Shown here: positions 35,440-47,212 of the stretch, one piece after another
Position numbering within the stretch: the first letter of the stretch is position 1
How the letters are laid out: every line of letters begins with the position of its first letter
DNA from: Lactarius indigo
Lineage: Eukaryota; Basidiomycota; Agaricomycetes; Russulales; Russulaceae
Assembly: GCA_025766275.1 (NCBI GenBank)
Contig: JAFKAC010000003.1
Coordinates: 496,001-560,000 of the forward strand
Direction of reading: 5' to 3'
DNA: 64,000 bases
The notes under the pieces: generated by a model
Database searches by the model: none
What the model was told of the DNA's origin: nothing
What the model saw: only the letters and a program-made list of their open reading frames with translations
Position numbers and translations under genes: made by a program

Positions 35440-38290
35440 GAAGTGGAAAGGCGCAGCGATCGGCTCACATACACAAAACCCATGGGTTTGGAGAACATGC
35501 CTTTACCAATTCGCCTTCCCTTCTTTGATGAAACGGGGCCGGAAGGCGGCAAGTTGATAATTGGCGGAGTAACTCTACCACAGAGGGAATTATTGGGCCA
35601 GGTAAGTCCGCGTATTGCGGACCAGCTACCGCTTCCGGAGCAGGATCTGGGCTTGCCCCTACAAAAATTGAGATGGCGAAGGCGCCTTAATTAGCGCTAG
35701 TAGATCGTAAAAGCCTTTGTATAAGAGGGTGCCTCCACGTAATGTACCAGGCGGTGGCCTGTCGTCGGTACGGGGGATCAGACCAGGAAGACCCAAAGGA
35801 GGATGGGGGTGAGGGCTGTGATAAAGATTAGAGATCGAGTAAATATCATTGTGATCTGTTTCGCCAAGGAAGTTTACGGGAGGAGTGGACAACGGCCTGA
35901 ACGGTCTGTTGGCCATCGGGACGGAACCTTAGGCCAGTGCGAGGAAAGGTGGCAAGCAACCTGGCCGAGGAAACTGGCCTGAGCTGAGCTGCCTGACCAC
36001 CTGAACTGGTCCTGTCAACGCGAGGCAACCACGCGTGACGCCACGAGACACGTGCTCCTCACTCTGATCACCTTGAGCTTGCATTTCTGGCATTGGTACT
36101 CTATTGGACTGGATTCGCCATTGGCACTCAATTCATTCAGCAATCTCAGGCTTCGTGCCCACGGGACCGCCACTGCGCTCTTCTGTCGGAGACAGGACAA
36201 TCCCGATGCAGCTAGTTTCTTGTTTTTTTTTGGACTTACTACAGTATCACTATATCACTCCCGGGCCGAGTCTGCAACGGCGACTTGACCTCCTTCGGTC
36301 CATGCCGATCATTCTTATGAGCTCCTCGCGAGAGATCCACTTCCCACTGGCATCAAGCCAAACGTCCTCAAGCCAACCTTCAAGGAACCTGTCAGAGGTG
36401 CCGCTCTGTCACGCATCCGCCGGAGATCCATCGTGCGTCGTAATGTCCCATAGTCTGGCATTGCGGTTCCTACTTCACGGCAGAATTTGAATCTGCATAT
36501 TACCACTGGCAACATGTTGAACACTTGACCAGCTTCTATATACTCAACATCAAGGCTGGACCTCTCACAGCCTTGCACGTTTACGGTGGTGTTATAATTT
36601 AAGAACTCCGCATGTTCCTGGGTACTTAATCCCTCCTTCGTAGTGGATTGAGAGTCTCTCACCGCACTACTTTATTAGCTCTCTGAGCCTCTCTCACTTG
36701 TGATGACCCAGCCTGAGCCCCAAATGTCTGACGAGTTCCCCCGTTCCCCGCGCCCCCGATATGATCTTGTAAATTCGGAGGTAGGCCCGTTGCCAGTGCA
36801 TGGTCTGGTCCCGGTCACTCACCACAACATATTGTGCCCTAGCCAGCAAGCAACCAAGACCACATGCTCCAGCTGAATGGGCATCAACCAGGTGCAAATT
36901 ATGCAAGTTCCTATCATGGACACTGGCCACCGTGCCATGACAATCAATACCGTGGCAATTTGTGGTACCAAGGCCCGCCACCTCCAGCTGCGGTAGGTTG
37001 CCACTTATATATATGTACTAACGTGCCCGCTTTTTGACGTCGCCTTATTTGAAGAACTTGGAGGGACAGCACACTTATCACTGGCAAAGGAGCTCAAATG
37101 TCGCTCACCCCGCTCCTGGAGGTGCCCAGTATTTGCACGGCCCTCCTGGCCATCCCCATGGAGAGTTCTACATACCTCCGACTCACGTACGCTCTCTCCG
37201 TGTTTATTTACATATTATGTGTACTGTCCGTCTGACAACACCCGGGCTGCAGGACTTACCAAACGACGGGATCAGAGATCGCCCGCCGCCCATGACAGAC
37301 GATGCGAACCCATTCGCCAGGAATTTCTCCAACCCTGACCCTTCTAGAACGTCAGCTACGGAAGACCTCAAACTGTTTGCCAGTCGCTATCTGCATAATC
37401 CGGACTCGCGACTCGACGCATTTCGCATTGAGCCGAGCCCCTCTAGAGGCCGGTTGAGGATGATGATCGTGCTTGACATCGACATTTGAGTGGGCTTCAC
37501 AGTGACGCCTTAATGGGCGATTCAGTTCTGTTCTTGATCGGTTGGCTCTCTTTTTGTTTTTTTTTTCTCCTTGGTTATCTTGTCTCTACACACACATTTA
37601 CACGTGCCTCGACGTGGACGCTTATTCTCGGATGGTGACTTGATGACGACTACGGATCCTACGATGTATTGACAAGTACGAGGAAGAGAACTAATCTCGA
37701 CCTCTCTATTGTCTGCCAATACAGTAACCATTCACTCTCCATGAGCCGCCATAGAACCCGAACTTGGACACGCTAGATGTGCGTGAGGCGCCGACTGAAC
37801 AGAGTGGCGAGTGGTTGAGAGGTATAACACCCTCTCCTCGCATGACCAACGCATTTTATCTATTGTGGGTGGCAGATAACCATTATCCGGGATAATGGGA
37901 CCTTTGCATGACAAGAGTGCATGCGACCAATTGCCAGTGACTCATTTACCCTCCCACATCATGCTAGCCAGCATTCTCGATGCCGGGACTAGTTTGCTGG
38001 TGTACAGTAATACTTCCTCTGGAGCCGCTCCGGTAGTACTCGAACTCACAGACAGAACTGCAGCAACACAGGAAGAGGAAGGGAATTTTTTGATCTGCGT
38101 TTATTCATCGAAATACACACTACGCTCTGAATAGCTCTGAGGGGCTGATCTCGCGCCACCAGTGGTCTCTAGACATGTCGTGTAGGTAGCGCACGTAGCG
38201 GGTAAGCTGGTGTTTAATGCTGAAAAATGAGCGAGTGCGACCAGGTATTGTAGGACTTGGATGTCCAGGGAGGAGAAGGAGAACACGATC
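35440..38290 (+). repeat. Segmental duplication, right unit (contains orphan gene C)
   Basis: Colinear partner of 28260-30950. Shared blocks include gggaattattgggccaggtaa with the paired block at 28390, ggaaaggtggca at 35942 and 28740, the 36310-36460 block, the orphan gene, and the 3' block containing ccaggtattgtagg. Divergence is substantial, so the duplication is not recent. Confidence 0.75.
36724..37489 (+). CDS. Orphan small-protein family, copy C
   Basis: Third family member. The start at 36724 gives MSDEFPRSPRPRYDLVNSEV. A frame change or unseen splice leads to LQLNGHQPGANYASSYHGHW, and the exon ends GPPPPAA at a gtaggt donor near 36992. The middle exon (from about 37056) reads EGQHTYHWQRSSN and GPPGHPHGEFYIPPTH before a gtacgc donor. 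The last exon starts after ctgcag at about 37251 and reads NDGIRDRPPPMTDDANPFAR, then EDLKLFASRYLHNPDSRL, FRIEPSPSRGR and MMIVLDIDI. The last exon is the most conserved part among the three copies and likely carries the function. No signal peptide, TM segment or known motif is visible. Confidence 0.55.
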
Positions 38291-38330
38291 TGTCTCGTTC
38301 CGAATGTCAAAGATTCGAGATCATCTACAA
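38120..38330 (-). CDS. Unrecognised gene 3' end, convergent to orphan gene C
   Basis: A - strand frame ending in TAG at 38122-38120 encodes IFDIRNETDRVLLLLPGHP, TIPG, FFSIKHQLTRYVRYLHDMSR and DHWWREISPSEL. The corresponding stretch in the left duplicated unit (30780-30930) preserves KH, RxLR/VRYL-like, MSxDHxWRE and the PGHP..TIPG motif in the same reading frame apart from one shift. The upstream exon boundary is unclear because an in-frame stop lies about 10 bases before the quoted start. The longer overlapping frame at 38101-38430 looks less protein-like. The family is unknown to me. Confidence 0.35.
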
Positions 38331-39610
38331 GGCCACAAGCCCCAAGAGCTGTTACAGAGGTATTCTCATCTAGGTACCCAAATAATCTCAACACTGAACA
38401 GCGAAAGTGCATAAGCTCAATGATGTACATTGGTCTTCTAAACTGGTAGGTGTTATCGGCGATGCCAGCTTATAAAAACTTCAAAGGGCGTTGGACGTCA
38501 ACGACTGGGATGGAGGAAACGACTTTTCACCCGACTGGACCACGCGCAGCGTCGACTCTGCAAATGGATTAGATTGCTGAGACCACTCAAAGATCAATCG
38601 AGCGCACCAAAAGGCGTTTTGATGCTTTTTCCCACGGCGGGTCTGGAAGAAAAGATCGACATAGCAGGCGCTTTTGACCCTACGCACGACGCCCACGAGT
38701 TTGGATCGATGAGTGTCTGGATGTAGGACAACCCGCTCGGCACAACACGAGGTCAGCTTCTTCGGCTTCAAATGTCCACGAAAAACCCTTTGACGGGGCG
38801 ACCAAGACCCGACTTCATGTCCGAAGCAGCTAGACACGCTGTTGAGTTTCTTTCCCTTCGGGCTGCTAGCGTTGCACCGCATGTTTCCCTTCGTCGGGTA
38901 GCTTGGCAATGATCTACACATACTCCAAGCCGACTTTCAAGGGCCAAAAATGTGGAGCCGAAGAATGCGCGTGCGCGCGTGGAAACGTGGCTATTAATTC
39001 AGCTTTGTCGACAAGTTTCAGCCATTCGCAGAGTAAGACAAAAGGAGGACATCGCAGACCTCATGAAAGAGCATCCTACTTTTTGAGACACCCCCGGACG
39101 ACGGAGACAAACTTCCCGAAGTAGCTCTTCCCAATGTTATACCCACCATTGACATTGACCCTGCAAGAAAATGGTGGGAAAAAACGCATAGTCGCCAAGT
39201 CGCCGAGATATGGTGTTTTATTCGGAGAATAGGGTGTTATGATAACCACTTGCTCAGGTCAAGGACCCCTTGCAAAAAAAAGGTCCCAGATGTTGAACGG
39301 GACAACCCACAAAAGGGCCACAGTCATCATGGCTGCGAGTTCTTCTATGAAGGACTCATGTATAACTCGCGGAGGCAGCACATAGTGCTCACTTTCGAGA
39401 TAATGGACGTAGTCCACAGTCTCTAATGGAATCTTGGATATTCCTGTAGCGACATAGACCCCAGCACGTCGTCTGTTGGAAGTGTGAGACGGTGGGAGGC
39501 GAGACAATGCGAGAAAGAGCGCAGGTTGAGCTCTCCGCGTCCAATCGTCCAATAGAGAAACGCTGCTGACTCAAGGTACAGTCGCGTCTTCACTCCTTCG
39601 CTCATTACTC
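38331..39610. other. Intergenic region upstream of MPP-alpha
   Basis: About 1.3 kb with no recognised gene. A 146-codon - strand frame (38481-38921) has no domain signature. This marks the change from accessory to conserved gene content. Confidence 0.45.
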
Positions 39611-41323
39611 ATGAGAAAGGTCAACTTTGCAAGAACTTTACGACGATACCCTCGACCTCGACATGCCTCCACAACCCCGTTAAGCCCATCCGTTCAAGTT
39701 ACGACTCTCCCCAATAAGCTACGTGTCGCAACTGAGAACACACCAGGCCATTTCTCTTCCCTTGGGCTTTACATCGACGCTGGCGCACGATATGAGACAC
39801 CATCTAATGCGGGTGTGAGCCATTTCGTAGACAGGATGGCTTTCAAAGTACGTGCGCATTCATACAGAGACTATAGTAGACCATGACCGCAGTCCCCATA
39901 GACCACCCAGTCGATGTCGGACGCAGACATGGCGACAGCTATGAGCACGCTCGGGGGACAGATAATGTGCTCGTCGTCCCGAGAAACCATCATGTATCAG
40001 TCCTCCCACTTCCACCAGGCAACCCCTCTGGCCCTTTCTCTCATTTCCGAGACTGTTCAAAATGCGTCGTTCCTTCCGGAGGAATTAGACGCTCAGCGTG
40101 CCGCCGCCGAGTACGAGATTCGCGAGCTCAATGCGAAGCCGGAAGTGATCTTACCCGAGATCCTACATCATGTCGCATATAACGGCAAAGGGCTCGGAAA
40201 CCCGCTGCTCTGCCCTGAGGACCGCATTGACACCATAGACGCTTCGCTCATGCGTGACTTTATGACGCAATGGTACCGGCCAGAACGCATGGTCATAGCC
40301 GGTGCTGGTATAGCACATGAGGAACTTGTTGAGCTCGCGGACAAACACTTTTCATCGCTGAAGTCTACCCCCATAGTAGATGGACAGACGTCCACGCTCT
40401 CATCTTCTCGCCCGACATCTGTTCCTCCACACCTGCTGCAGTCCACAACCTCCAAATATTTTGAAGTCACTGACCAGGGCAGCGTCCTCTTATTTATACC
40501 CTAATACTCCCAATTCCGTATCATCGATAATTGGGTCAACGTACACCGGCGGCTACCGGTTTATTCACGACCCGGAATCCGAGTTCAATCATATCTACAT
40601 TGCCTTTGAGGGTGTCGGTATACATGACGACGATATCTACTGAACTTGCTACAATGCAGGTACTCCTTGGCGGTGGCGGTTCTTTCTCCGCAGGTACCCT
40701 TCGCTTGTACTTTTGCCCCGTCTTCTTACTAATGCCGATCCACTAGGCGGTACCGGGTAAGGGTATGTACTCGAGGCTATACACTCACATCCTGAACCAC
40801 CACGCGGCGATCGATCACTGTGCTTCTTTCCATCACATATACAACGATTCGTCGCTATTCGGTTTGTTTGCATCAATTCGCGCCGTCTGCTCGAGTTGCA
40901 GTTCTTCCCCACCTCGTACATCAGCTCGCATTACTGCTTATATCGGGCTGTTCCACCAGATGAACTCAGCCGGGCTAAGAATCAGCTCAAGAGCAGCCTC
41001 GCAATGGCGCTTGAGAGCCGCGCTGTCGAGGTCGAGGATCCTCGGTCGCCAGGTGAGCATGCAGTTTACCCACATAGCGCAGGATTTGGGATCCGATTGC
41101 TCAATACTGCTTTGCATAGTTGCTGGTACACAATCGCAAGATTCCCGTATCTGAGATGGCAGATAAGATTGACTCCTGTGACCGCAGGAGTCGCTGCAAC
41201 GCGTCGCCCAGCGGATCTTCGGGTCACAATCAGGGTGGCAAGCCCACAGTTCTGGCAATGGGCAATCATGATCTCGGTGATTGGGAGGCACAGTTCCGGA
41301 AGTACGACGTAGGGGCTGTGTGA
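39611..41323 (+). CDS. MAS2: Mitochondrial processing peptidase alpha subunit (multiple frameshifts as written)
   Basis: MPP-alpha is the substrate-recognising partner of MPP-beta and removes presequences from imported proteins in the mitochondrial matrix (M16 family). The N-terminus MRKVNFARTLRRYPRPRHAS is basic and Ser-rich, as expected for a matrix-targeting signal. Exon 1 ends VSHFVDRMAFK: the catalytic HxxEH of the beta subunit is replaced by HFVDR, which identifies the alpha type. Exon 2 (from 39912) begins SMSDADMATAMSTLGGQIMC. The glycine-rich substrate loop LLGGGGSFSAGG is at 40660-40750. Later exons hold AKNQLKSSLAMALESRAVEV and LLVHNRKIPVSEMADKI, and the end is QFRKYDVGAV at 41323. 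At least five extra bases (near 40440, 40641, 40751, 41040 and 41177) break the frame. The gene is normally essential and single copy, so base errors are more likely than decay. Confidence 0.88.
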
Positions 41324-41785
41324 TATGCATGTACCTCACCGGCACCGGTTCTATTCCCAGTTGCCGATTTTACCTTGCTTGTCTCTCCACCTAAAAAGTC
41401 CTAATTCTAATTTCGGTGTTAGCGCCACTCCTCCGCACGTTATTGTGTTGCGATCTCAGCTCCTTACGTATTGCGCCGCAATGGACAAGGGAAACCCCTT
41501 CTGGTCTTACAACGTAGATTAGAACTAGTTGAATACCATGGACCCTTGACATTCGGTGATAGACCCCGTGGCACGAGAGGGTGAGATCCTGGTTGGAACA
41601 GATTGAGGCACGAGACAATCACGCGGGAGACGAGCGAAGGTCACATGGTCTCGACGCGCGATACATCGATGGTTCGTGTTTGTGCGGTGCGTTTGTGCAT
41701 GCATTTGACGCATACATATACTCTCAACCCCTAACAACCAGAACCCTTTATACCTTGGTCTCATCTAGACCCCAGATATCTAGCC
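41324..41785. other. Intergenic region
   Basis: About 460 bases between MPP-alpha and the next gene. Nothing recognised. Confidence 0.5.
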
Positions 41786-42662
41786 ATGCCACCCTCGCAA
41801 AGCCTACGACGTTATACCCGTTCGTCCGTCCTCCGCGGCTGCCACTGGGTCGGATGACCTCGGCGTACTGAAGGAAGTCCCCGAGGAGTCCACTGAGGTT
41901 ACACTTCGAAGACGGCTTCTTGAGAAGGACAAAGAGAATGACAAAGTACGTGGGCTCACAATTCCTCGCCACAATACACACGAATGATAGCTCTCCCACC
42001 CTTCCTTCGCAGCTCCGGGATCAGATTCAGGCTTTGCAGGTGCAGCTCGCCCAGCGACCACCAATAGAGGCTATCCAAGAACTACGAAAGGAATATAGCA
42101 ACCTCGAACTCATCCTGCAGGGAACACAGCGCGAGAACGAACGAGCCATGACTGAGCTAGAGAGGTCAACATCGTTGGGCACACGGCTAACAGCAGGACA
42201 GCCGCTGATGACTCTTTGATAGGGGTAAACAAAGAGAGAAGCTTCTAGAGCGTGAACTGGAGAAACTGGCAGGCGGCAATTGGCAGGTGCGCGTGTAGAT
42301 CACGCTGGTTCTCCGCAGGGCGCGAACCCACTGACCTGGTGCCCCTTGCCCCTCCCCCCATGTAGGCTAATCTCGACATTGCACCTGCTGGCATCGCGAG
42401 CCCACATTCCTCGCGCACTGCTACGGCCCTTTTCTCTCCACCAACGCACCATATGACGTCGCTTCCGCCGCACGGCGGTGCCTCGCGGGCAAGCGGGGAC
42501 ACGACAATGCCTCACGTGGAACAGGTGCGCCTGCTCGTCCTCGGTATGGAGGAACGTCTCCGAGTGCGGGAAGAGAAACTCGTGAAGGCGATGGAGAAGG
42601 CAGACCAGGAGTGTCATAAGTTCGAGTCATTGCGCAAGGACGCGTCGGCAGCGAAAACTTGA
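41786..42662 (+). CDS. Coiled-coil protein of unknown function
   Basis: Exons joined at 41946/42013 read RRRLLEKDKENDK then LRDQIQALQVQLAQRPPIEA, and continue QELRKEYSNLELILQGTQRE. A second intron (about 42163-42220) joins to GKQREKLLERELEKLAGGNW, and a third (about 42283-42366) joins to ANLDIAPAGIASPHSS. A final helical segment contains EQVRLLVLGMEERLRVREEK before the TGA at 42662. Heptad-like Leu/Glu/Lys spacing predicts long coiled coils, as in cytoskeletal, spindle-pole or kinesin-tail proteins. I cannot name the family. From the first exon pair on, the frame is intact. The start at 41786 (MPPSQSLRRYT) is one base out of frame with the rest, so either another start is used or there is one extra base near 41850. 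Confidence 0.55.
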
Positions 42663-43433
42663 AGTGGGTACTTTGGATTTACACGGATGACTCCGCTTTG
42701 TTGCACTGTTTTGTTGCTATCATGTGTACACATTTACTATGCCTAACGACTGTTATCGATTCAACGAAGTAGGTTCAGATGAGTGAGTAAACAGTGTGAG
42801 GCAAAGAAGTGGCATTAGCCTGTCCGGAACTGAGAGAAGGGGTGGAACGGTGTGGAGGGTACAAGGCGACACACACAGCAACACTGATCACCTTCCTGCT
42901 CTAGAGATGTACGGAAACAGTACGAATGACGAAGCAACGATCTAAAAGCGATGGTGGCAGAGACTGTGGAAACGGAACAATGGGGACAAAGGAAGAAGCG
43001 GGATTACAGTACCGGACGTAATCAAGGGCAGGAGAGGGAAACACTCAAAAATTCGATATCAATTCGTAGAAAAATCACATAGCCTTATATAAACCACAAG
43101 TGTGGGCGTGAGAGTGCGTACAATCCATCGGCGCCGCTAATGAGTCAGAAAGACGAATAGAGGAGGGAGTCAGAGGAAATGTATGTGGGACGCGAGTCAA
43201 GCTGGACCCAATCTTCCGCGGCTGGCTGTGGCACAATCGCATCCGAATCCGCGCAGGTCTGTGCGTCCGTCTGGGTTGGACCGTGCGTGGGAACTACCAT
43301 CGGAGCACAAACGACAAATCGTCGTTTCTCGCTCGCCTTCCATCCCCCCATTCCCATTCCCGCACCACCACCTTCTCCCGCACCCCCCAGCAAGAACATT
43401 CGTTTTTTACCTACCTTCCCCTCATCGAAACTC
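42663..43433. other. Histone H3 upstream region
   Basis: About 770 bases. TATATAAA at 43086-43093 is a TATA candidate 340 bases before the H3 ATG. No divergent histone H4 gene is present on the - strand. The 100-codon - strand frame (43145-43447) is low-complexity Gly/Met-rich and looks spurious. Confidence 0.5.
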
Positions 43434-44211
<778 letters not shown>

Positions 44212-45043
44212 AGACATTCTTGATTCACATGCACTTCTTTGACTGATCCACATGCGTGTCATTGAGCGTTTTGCGTCGTCACGGATGGGGATCGTTCGAT
44301 GTACAATTATTGTCTCTTACAGTAAATGCGCCTGTCGATGAAAGTTCTTTCTTGTGCTCGGCTCGGTATATATATATGGTCTCCATGCAGAACTGCAAAT
44401 AAAGTATGCCCCTTTACCCTATCGGTGTGCCCTATCTAGTCAATCAGTGTAGCGCCTGGTGTGCTTCTAATGAGCACCCAGACCGCAGTCCAATAGGTCA
44501 CATGGACTTCCATATATCCGCATTGGTACTAGACCAGTTAGCCGGGACGGCGATGTTGTCACCCAGCGAACACTGCGCAACACTTGGAGAAGCGACTCCA
44601 CCTATCATAGGCACATCACGCATTTACTCGCTGGCAGTTGCGGGTGCAGCAATGGAAGAGCACCGAGTTGAACTCTGAAACTCATCGCGTTCCCATCTAA
44701 TAACTAATTTTGTCTCGATCTTACCATTTTTGACATTATTGCAAAGACACTTGCTCCGTAATGACAGCACCCGCGAGGCGCTCCGGCTATCGGCAAGTCC
44801 TTGTCGCCTTCTCTTACAGTGTACAGCCCTTGGTACGGCTTCAACGCATTCTCCTGCGACTTGATCAGTATTCAACGGCTGGAGTTTCGACGCGCGTTTA
44901 TCGAGTGGACACCGGTCTGTCGAATGGCCGGAGTGTGGCCACCGGGTTTGGATAACGATCCGAGTCGGCCAAGAACCTGAGTTCGGGGTACGCAAGACAT
45001 CCATTACACCTGTCAACTACGATAGTTCCCGGCGCTATTTGGT
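44212..45043. other. Intergenic region
   Basis: H3 3' flank and promoter of the DUF2235 gene. A TATATATAT run lies near 44369. Frames at 44406-44678 and 44624-45016 have no recognisable domain. Confidence 0.5.
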
Positions 45044-47212
45044 ATGGACAATGCGCTTGCTATAGTCGAAAGCTCCACGCTCGGCTTCCTCACACTTATA
45101 ATGGGCACCAGCCCTCCCAATGCCATCCGTGAACTCCTCCTCCCACCTCTGGACATTGACATGCCTGTCTCAGTCTCCTCCGGTCGCATTCCTCCCAATC
45201 CTATTCAGACTCAATTAAAGAGTCCTAGATCTGCTTCGACCGGCCAGGACTCACTCCCTTCTGTGGGCCCGGGGGCCTACGACACCACTGTTATCCCACC
45301 TTCCCATGAAGCGCGCACTCTTGTCCTGTGCTTTGATGGGACGGGAGATCAATTCGACGCGGATGTACGTGCATATATGCCCTTATCGTCAGCTCAAGTG
45401 CTGCTCGTTGACCAAGTGCCATCCAGAACTCTAATATCATACAGTTCTTCTCTATGCTAAAGAAGGACGATAAGAGCCAACAGCTTACCTATTATCAGGT
45501 CGGCCACCACGAGGCTCACTTCTAGAACATGTGACTCATCCGCGTGCTTCTATAGGCTGGCATCGGGACGTACACGATTCCAGAAGTTGCAACGCCATTT
45601 ATGGCAAAAGTGAAGAAGAGCATCGATATGGCCATCGGCAGTCATCTTGACGCGCACGTTATGGGTGCGTCTTCCTAGTTGACAGTTGCAGTCCTCGGCA
45701 CGCTTACAATGTCACTCGTAGGAGGATATGAATTCTTGATGGAGCATTGTGGGTTCTTTAAAAGCCAGTAAATGTGAAATAGGCGCTTCTCATCTTGGTT
45801 GCTAGACCATGCCGAAGACAAGATATGCATTTTCGGGTTTTCCCGTGGCGCATACACCGCTCGGGCGCTGGCAGGCATGATCCACAAAGTATGTTTCGGT
45901 TGCTGTCGCGTCTGGATTCGATCATGACCTACTCGGCCGGCTGCAGGTTGGGTTACTTCCCGCGGGCAACCACCAGCAGGTTCCCTTCGCCTACAAGATG
46001 TTCACTCGCAACTGACGATATTGGTTGGTCTCAGAGTACCGTATTCAAGAAGGCATTCTCGGTGGATGTTCGAGATAGATTTCGTTGGTGTTTGGTATGT
46101 CCATTTTCTTTTCTGCTGATAGGCCTTTTCGGTCTAATGCACTCTGTAGGGACACGGTTTGTTCCGTCGGGCTTATTCCGCACACCCTCCCATTCACACA
46201 CTCCAATACTGCTGTCCGCTACTTCCGTCACGCCATCTCACTCGACGAGCACCGTGCCAAATTTAAGGCCAACCACTGGCATCTGCGGCACGATCACGAC
46301 CATAAAGGCACCGAACTTGGGGAGATGCCGCGGTCAAATCACCGCCATCCGCACTATCACAGCAGCCATCATCGCAGCCACGACCGTGACCATAAAAAGA
46401 ACGGCGGTGAAGACCCCGAGGAGGGGCAATGGGAGACTGATGTGCGCGAAGTTTGGTTTGCTGGGTGTCACTGTGGTACGTGTGATCGTCTCAAGGCGGC
46501 ACTCCAGATCTCATATCGTCCGCGTAGACGTCGGTGGAGGGTCGGTCCCGAACGGTACACGAAACAGTCTCGCCAGAATTCCACTTCGTTGGATGATTCG
46601 CGAGTGTTTCCGTGCCAACACCGGAATTCAGTTCTACCGTGAATCTTTCAAGGATATCGGCCTCGATCCCGAAACACTCGTAGATCCTCATAGACTCTTC
46701 GCACCACGCCCGCCTGCCCTGACGCCATCTGCTGCTCAAGTCGCCCGAGTTCAGACTTCGGCCCATGTTATGGAGCCAACTGATGGGACCCTAACGGACC
46801 AGGTGCAAGCTTCCCCGACTGCGGCTGCCACTTTCCAGACAGAGGAGATCGAAGAATTTGCAGACGCGCTCAGTCCGGTCTATGATGAATTGAAGTTATC
46901 GAAAACATGGTGGCTCCTCGAGGTGATTCCAATGCAGCATCGTGTGCAGAATCGGAGGGATTGTACGTGGAAGTACTTCTGGAAGTACGTATTTGTGTCT
47001 ATCACTATTTTTCGTCATTCACATGGGTATGGCATTCCCGCAGAATGAACTTGGGCAAAGGACGCACTGTCCCCGAACCAATCCCTGAAAACGGAGAAAA
47101 AATCTATGTCCACCGCTCTGTGAAGATCAGGATGGAAGCCGAGGGACTGAAAGGCGGGAAGTATGTACCCAAGGCGAAGTTCCAGCATTTCGACCATGAA
47201 TGGGTAGATTGA
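45044..47212 (+). CDS. DUF2235 alpha/beta-hydrolase-like protein
   Basis: DUF2235 proteins share an alpha/beta-hydrolase fold with bacterial type VI phospholipase effectors; the fungal members' substrates are unknown. The nine-exon model starts at 45044 (MDNALAIVESSTLG). The domain begins LVLCFDGTGDQFDAD; the first intron ends at ccatccag so that NSNIIQFF follows. Further motifs are AGIGTYT, HAEDKICIFGFSRGAYTARA with the nucleophile motif GFSRG, GVWDTV across an intron near 46096, and FAGCHC joined to DVGGGSVPN across an intron ending near 46550, which should hold catalytic Asp and His. Between these lies a His-rich insert (46280-46400: HDHDHKG, NHRHPHYHSSHHRSHDRDHK). The C-terminus ends FQHFDHEWVD. 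Extra bases near 46010 and 46073 break the frame as written; everything else joins cleanly. Confidence 0.85.

Noticed and set aside
38101..38430. 109-codon - strand frame
   Set aside because: The overlapping frame with DHWWRE is the one conserved in the left duplicated unit, so the longer frame is more lik­ely a shadow.
45795..47048. 417-codon uninterrupted + strand frame
   Set aside because: It passes through introns and out-of-frame segments of the DUF2235 gene; only its last part coincides with the true frame.
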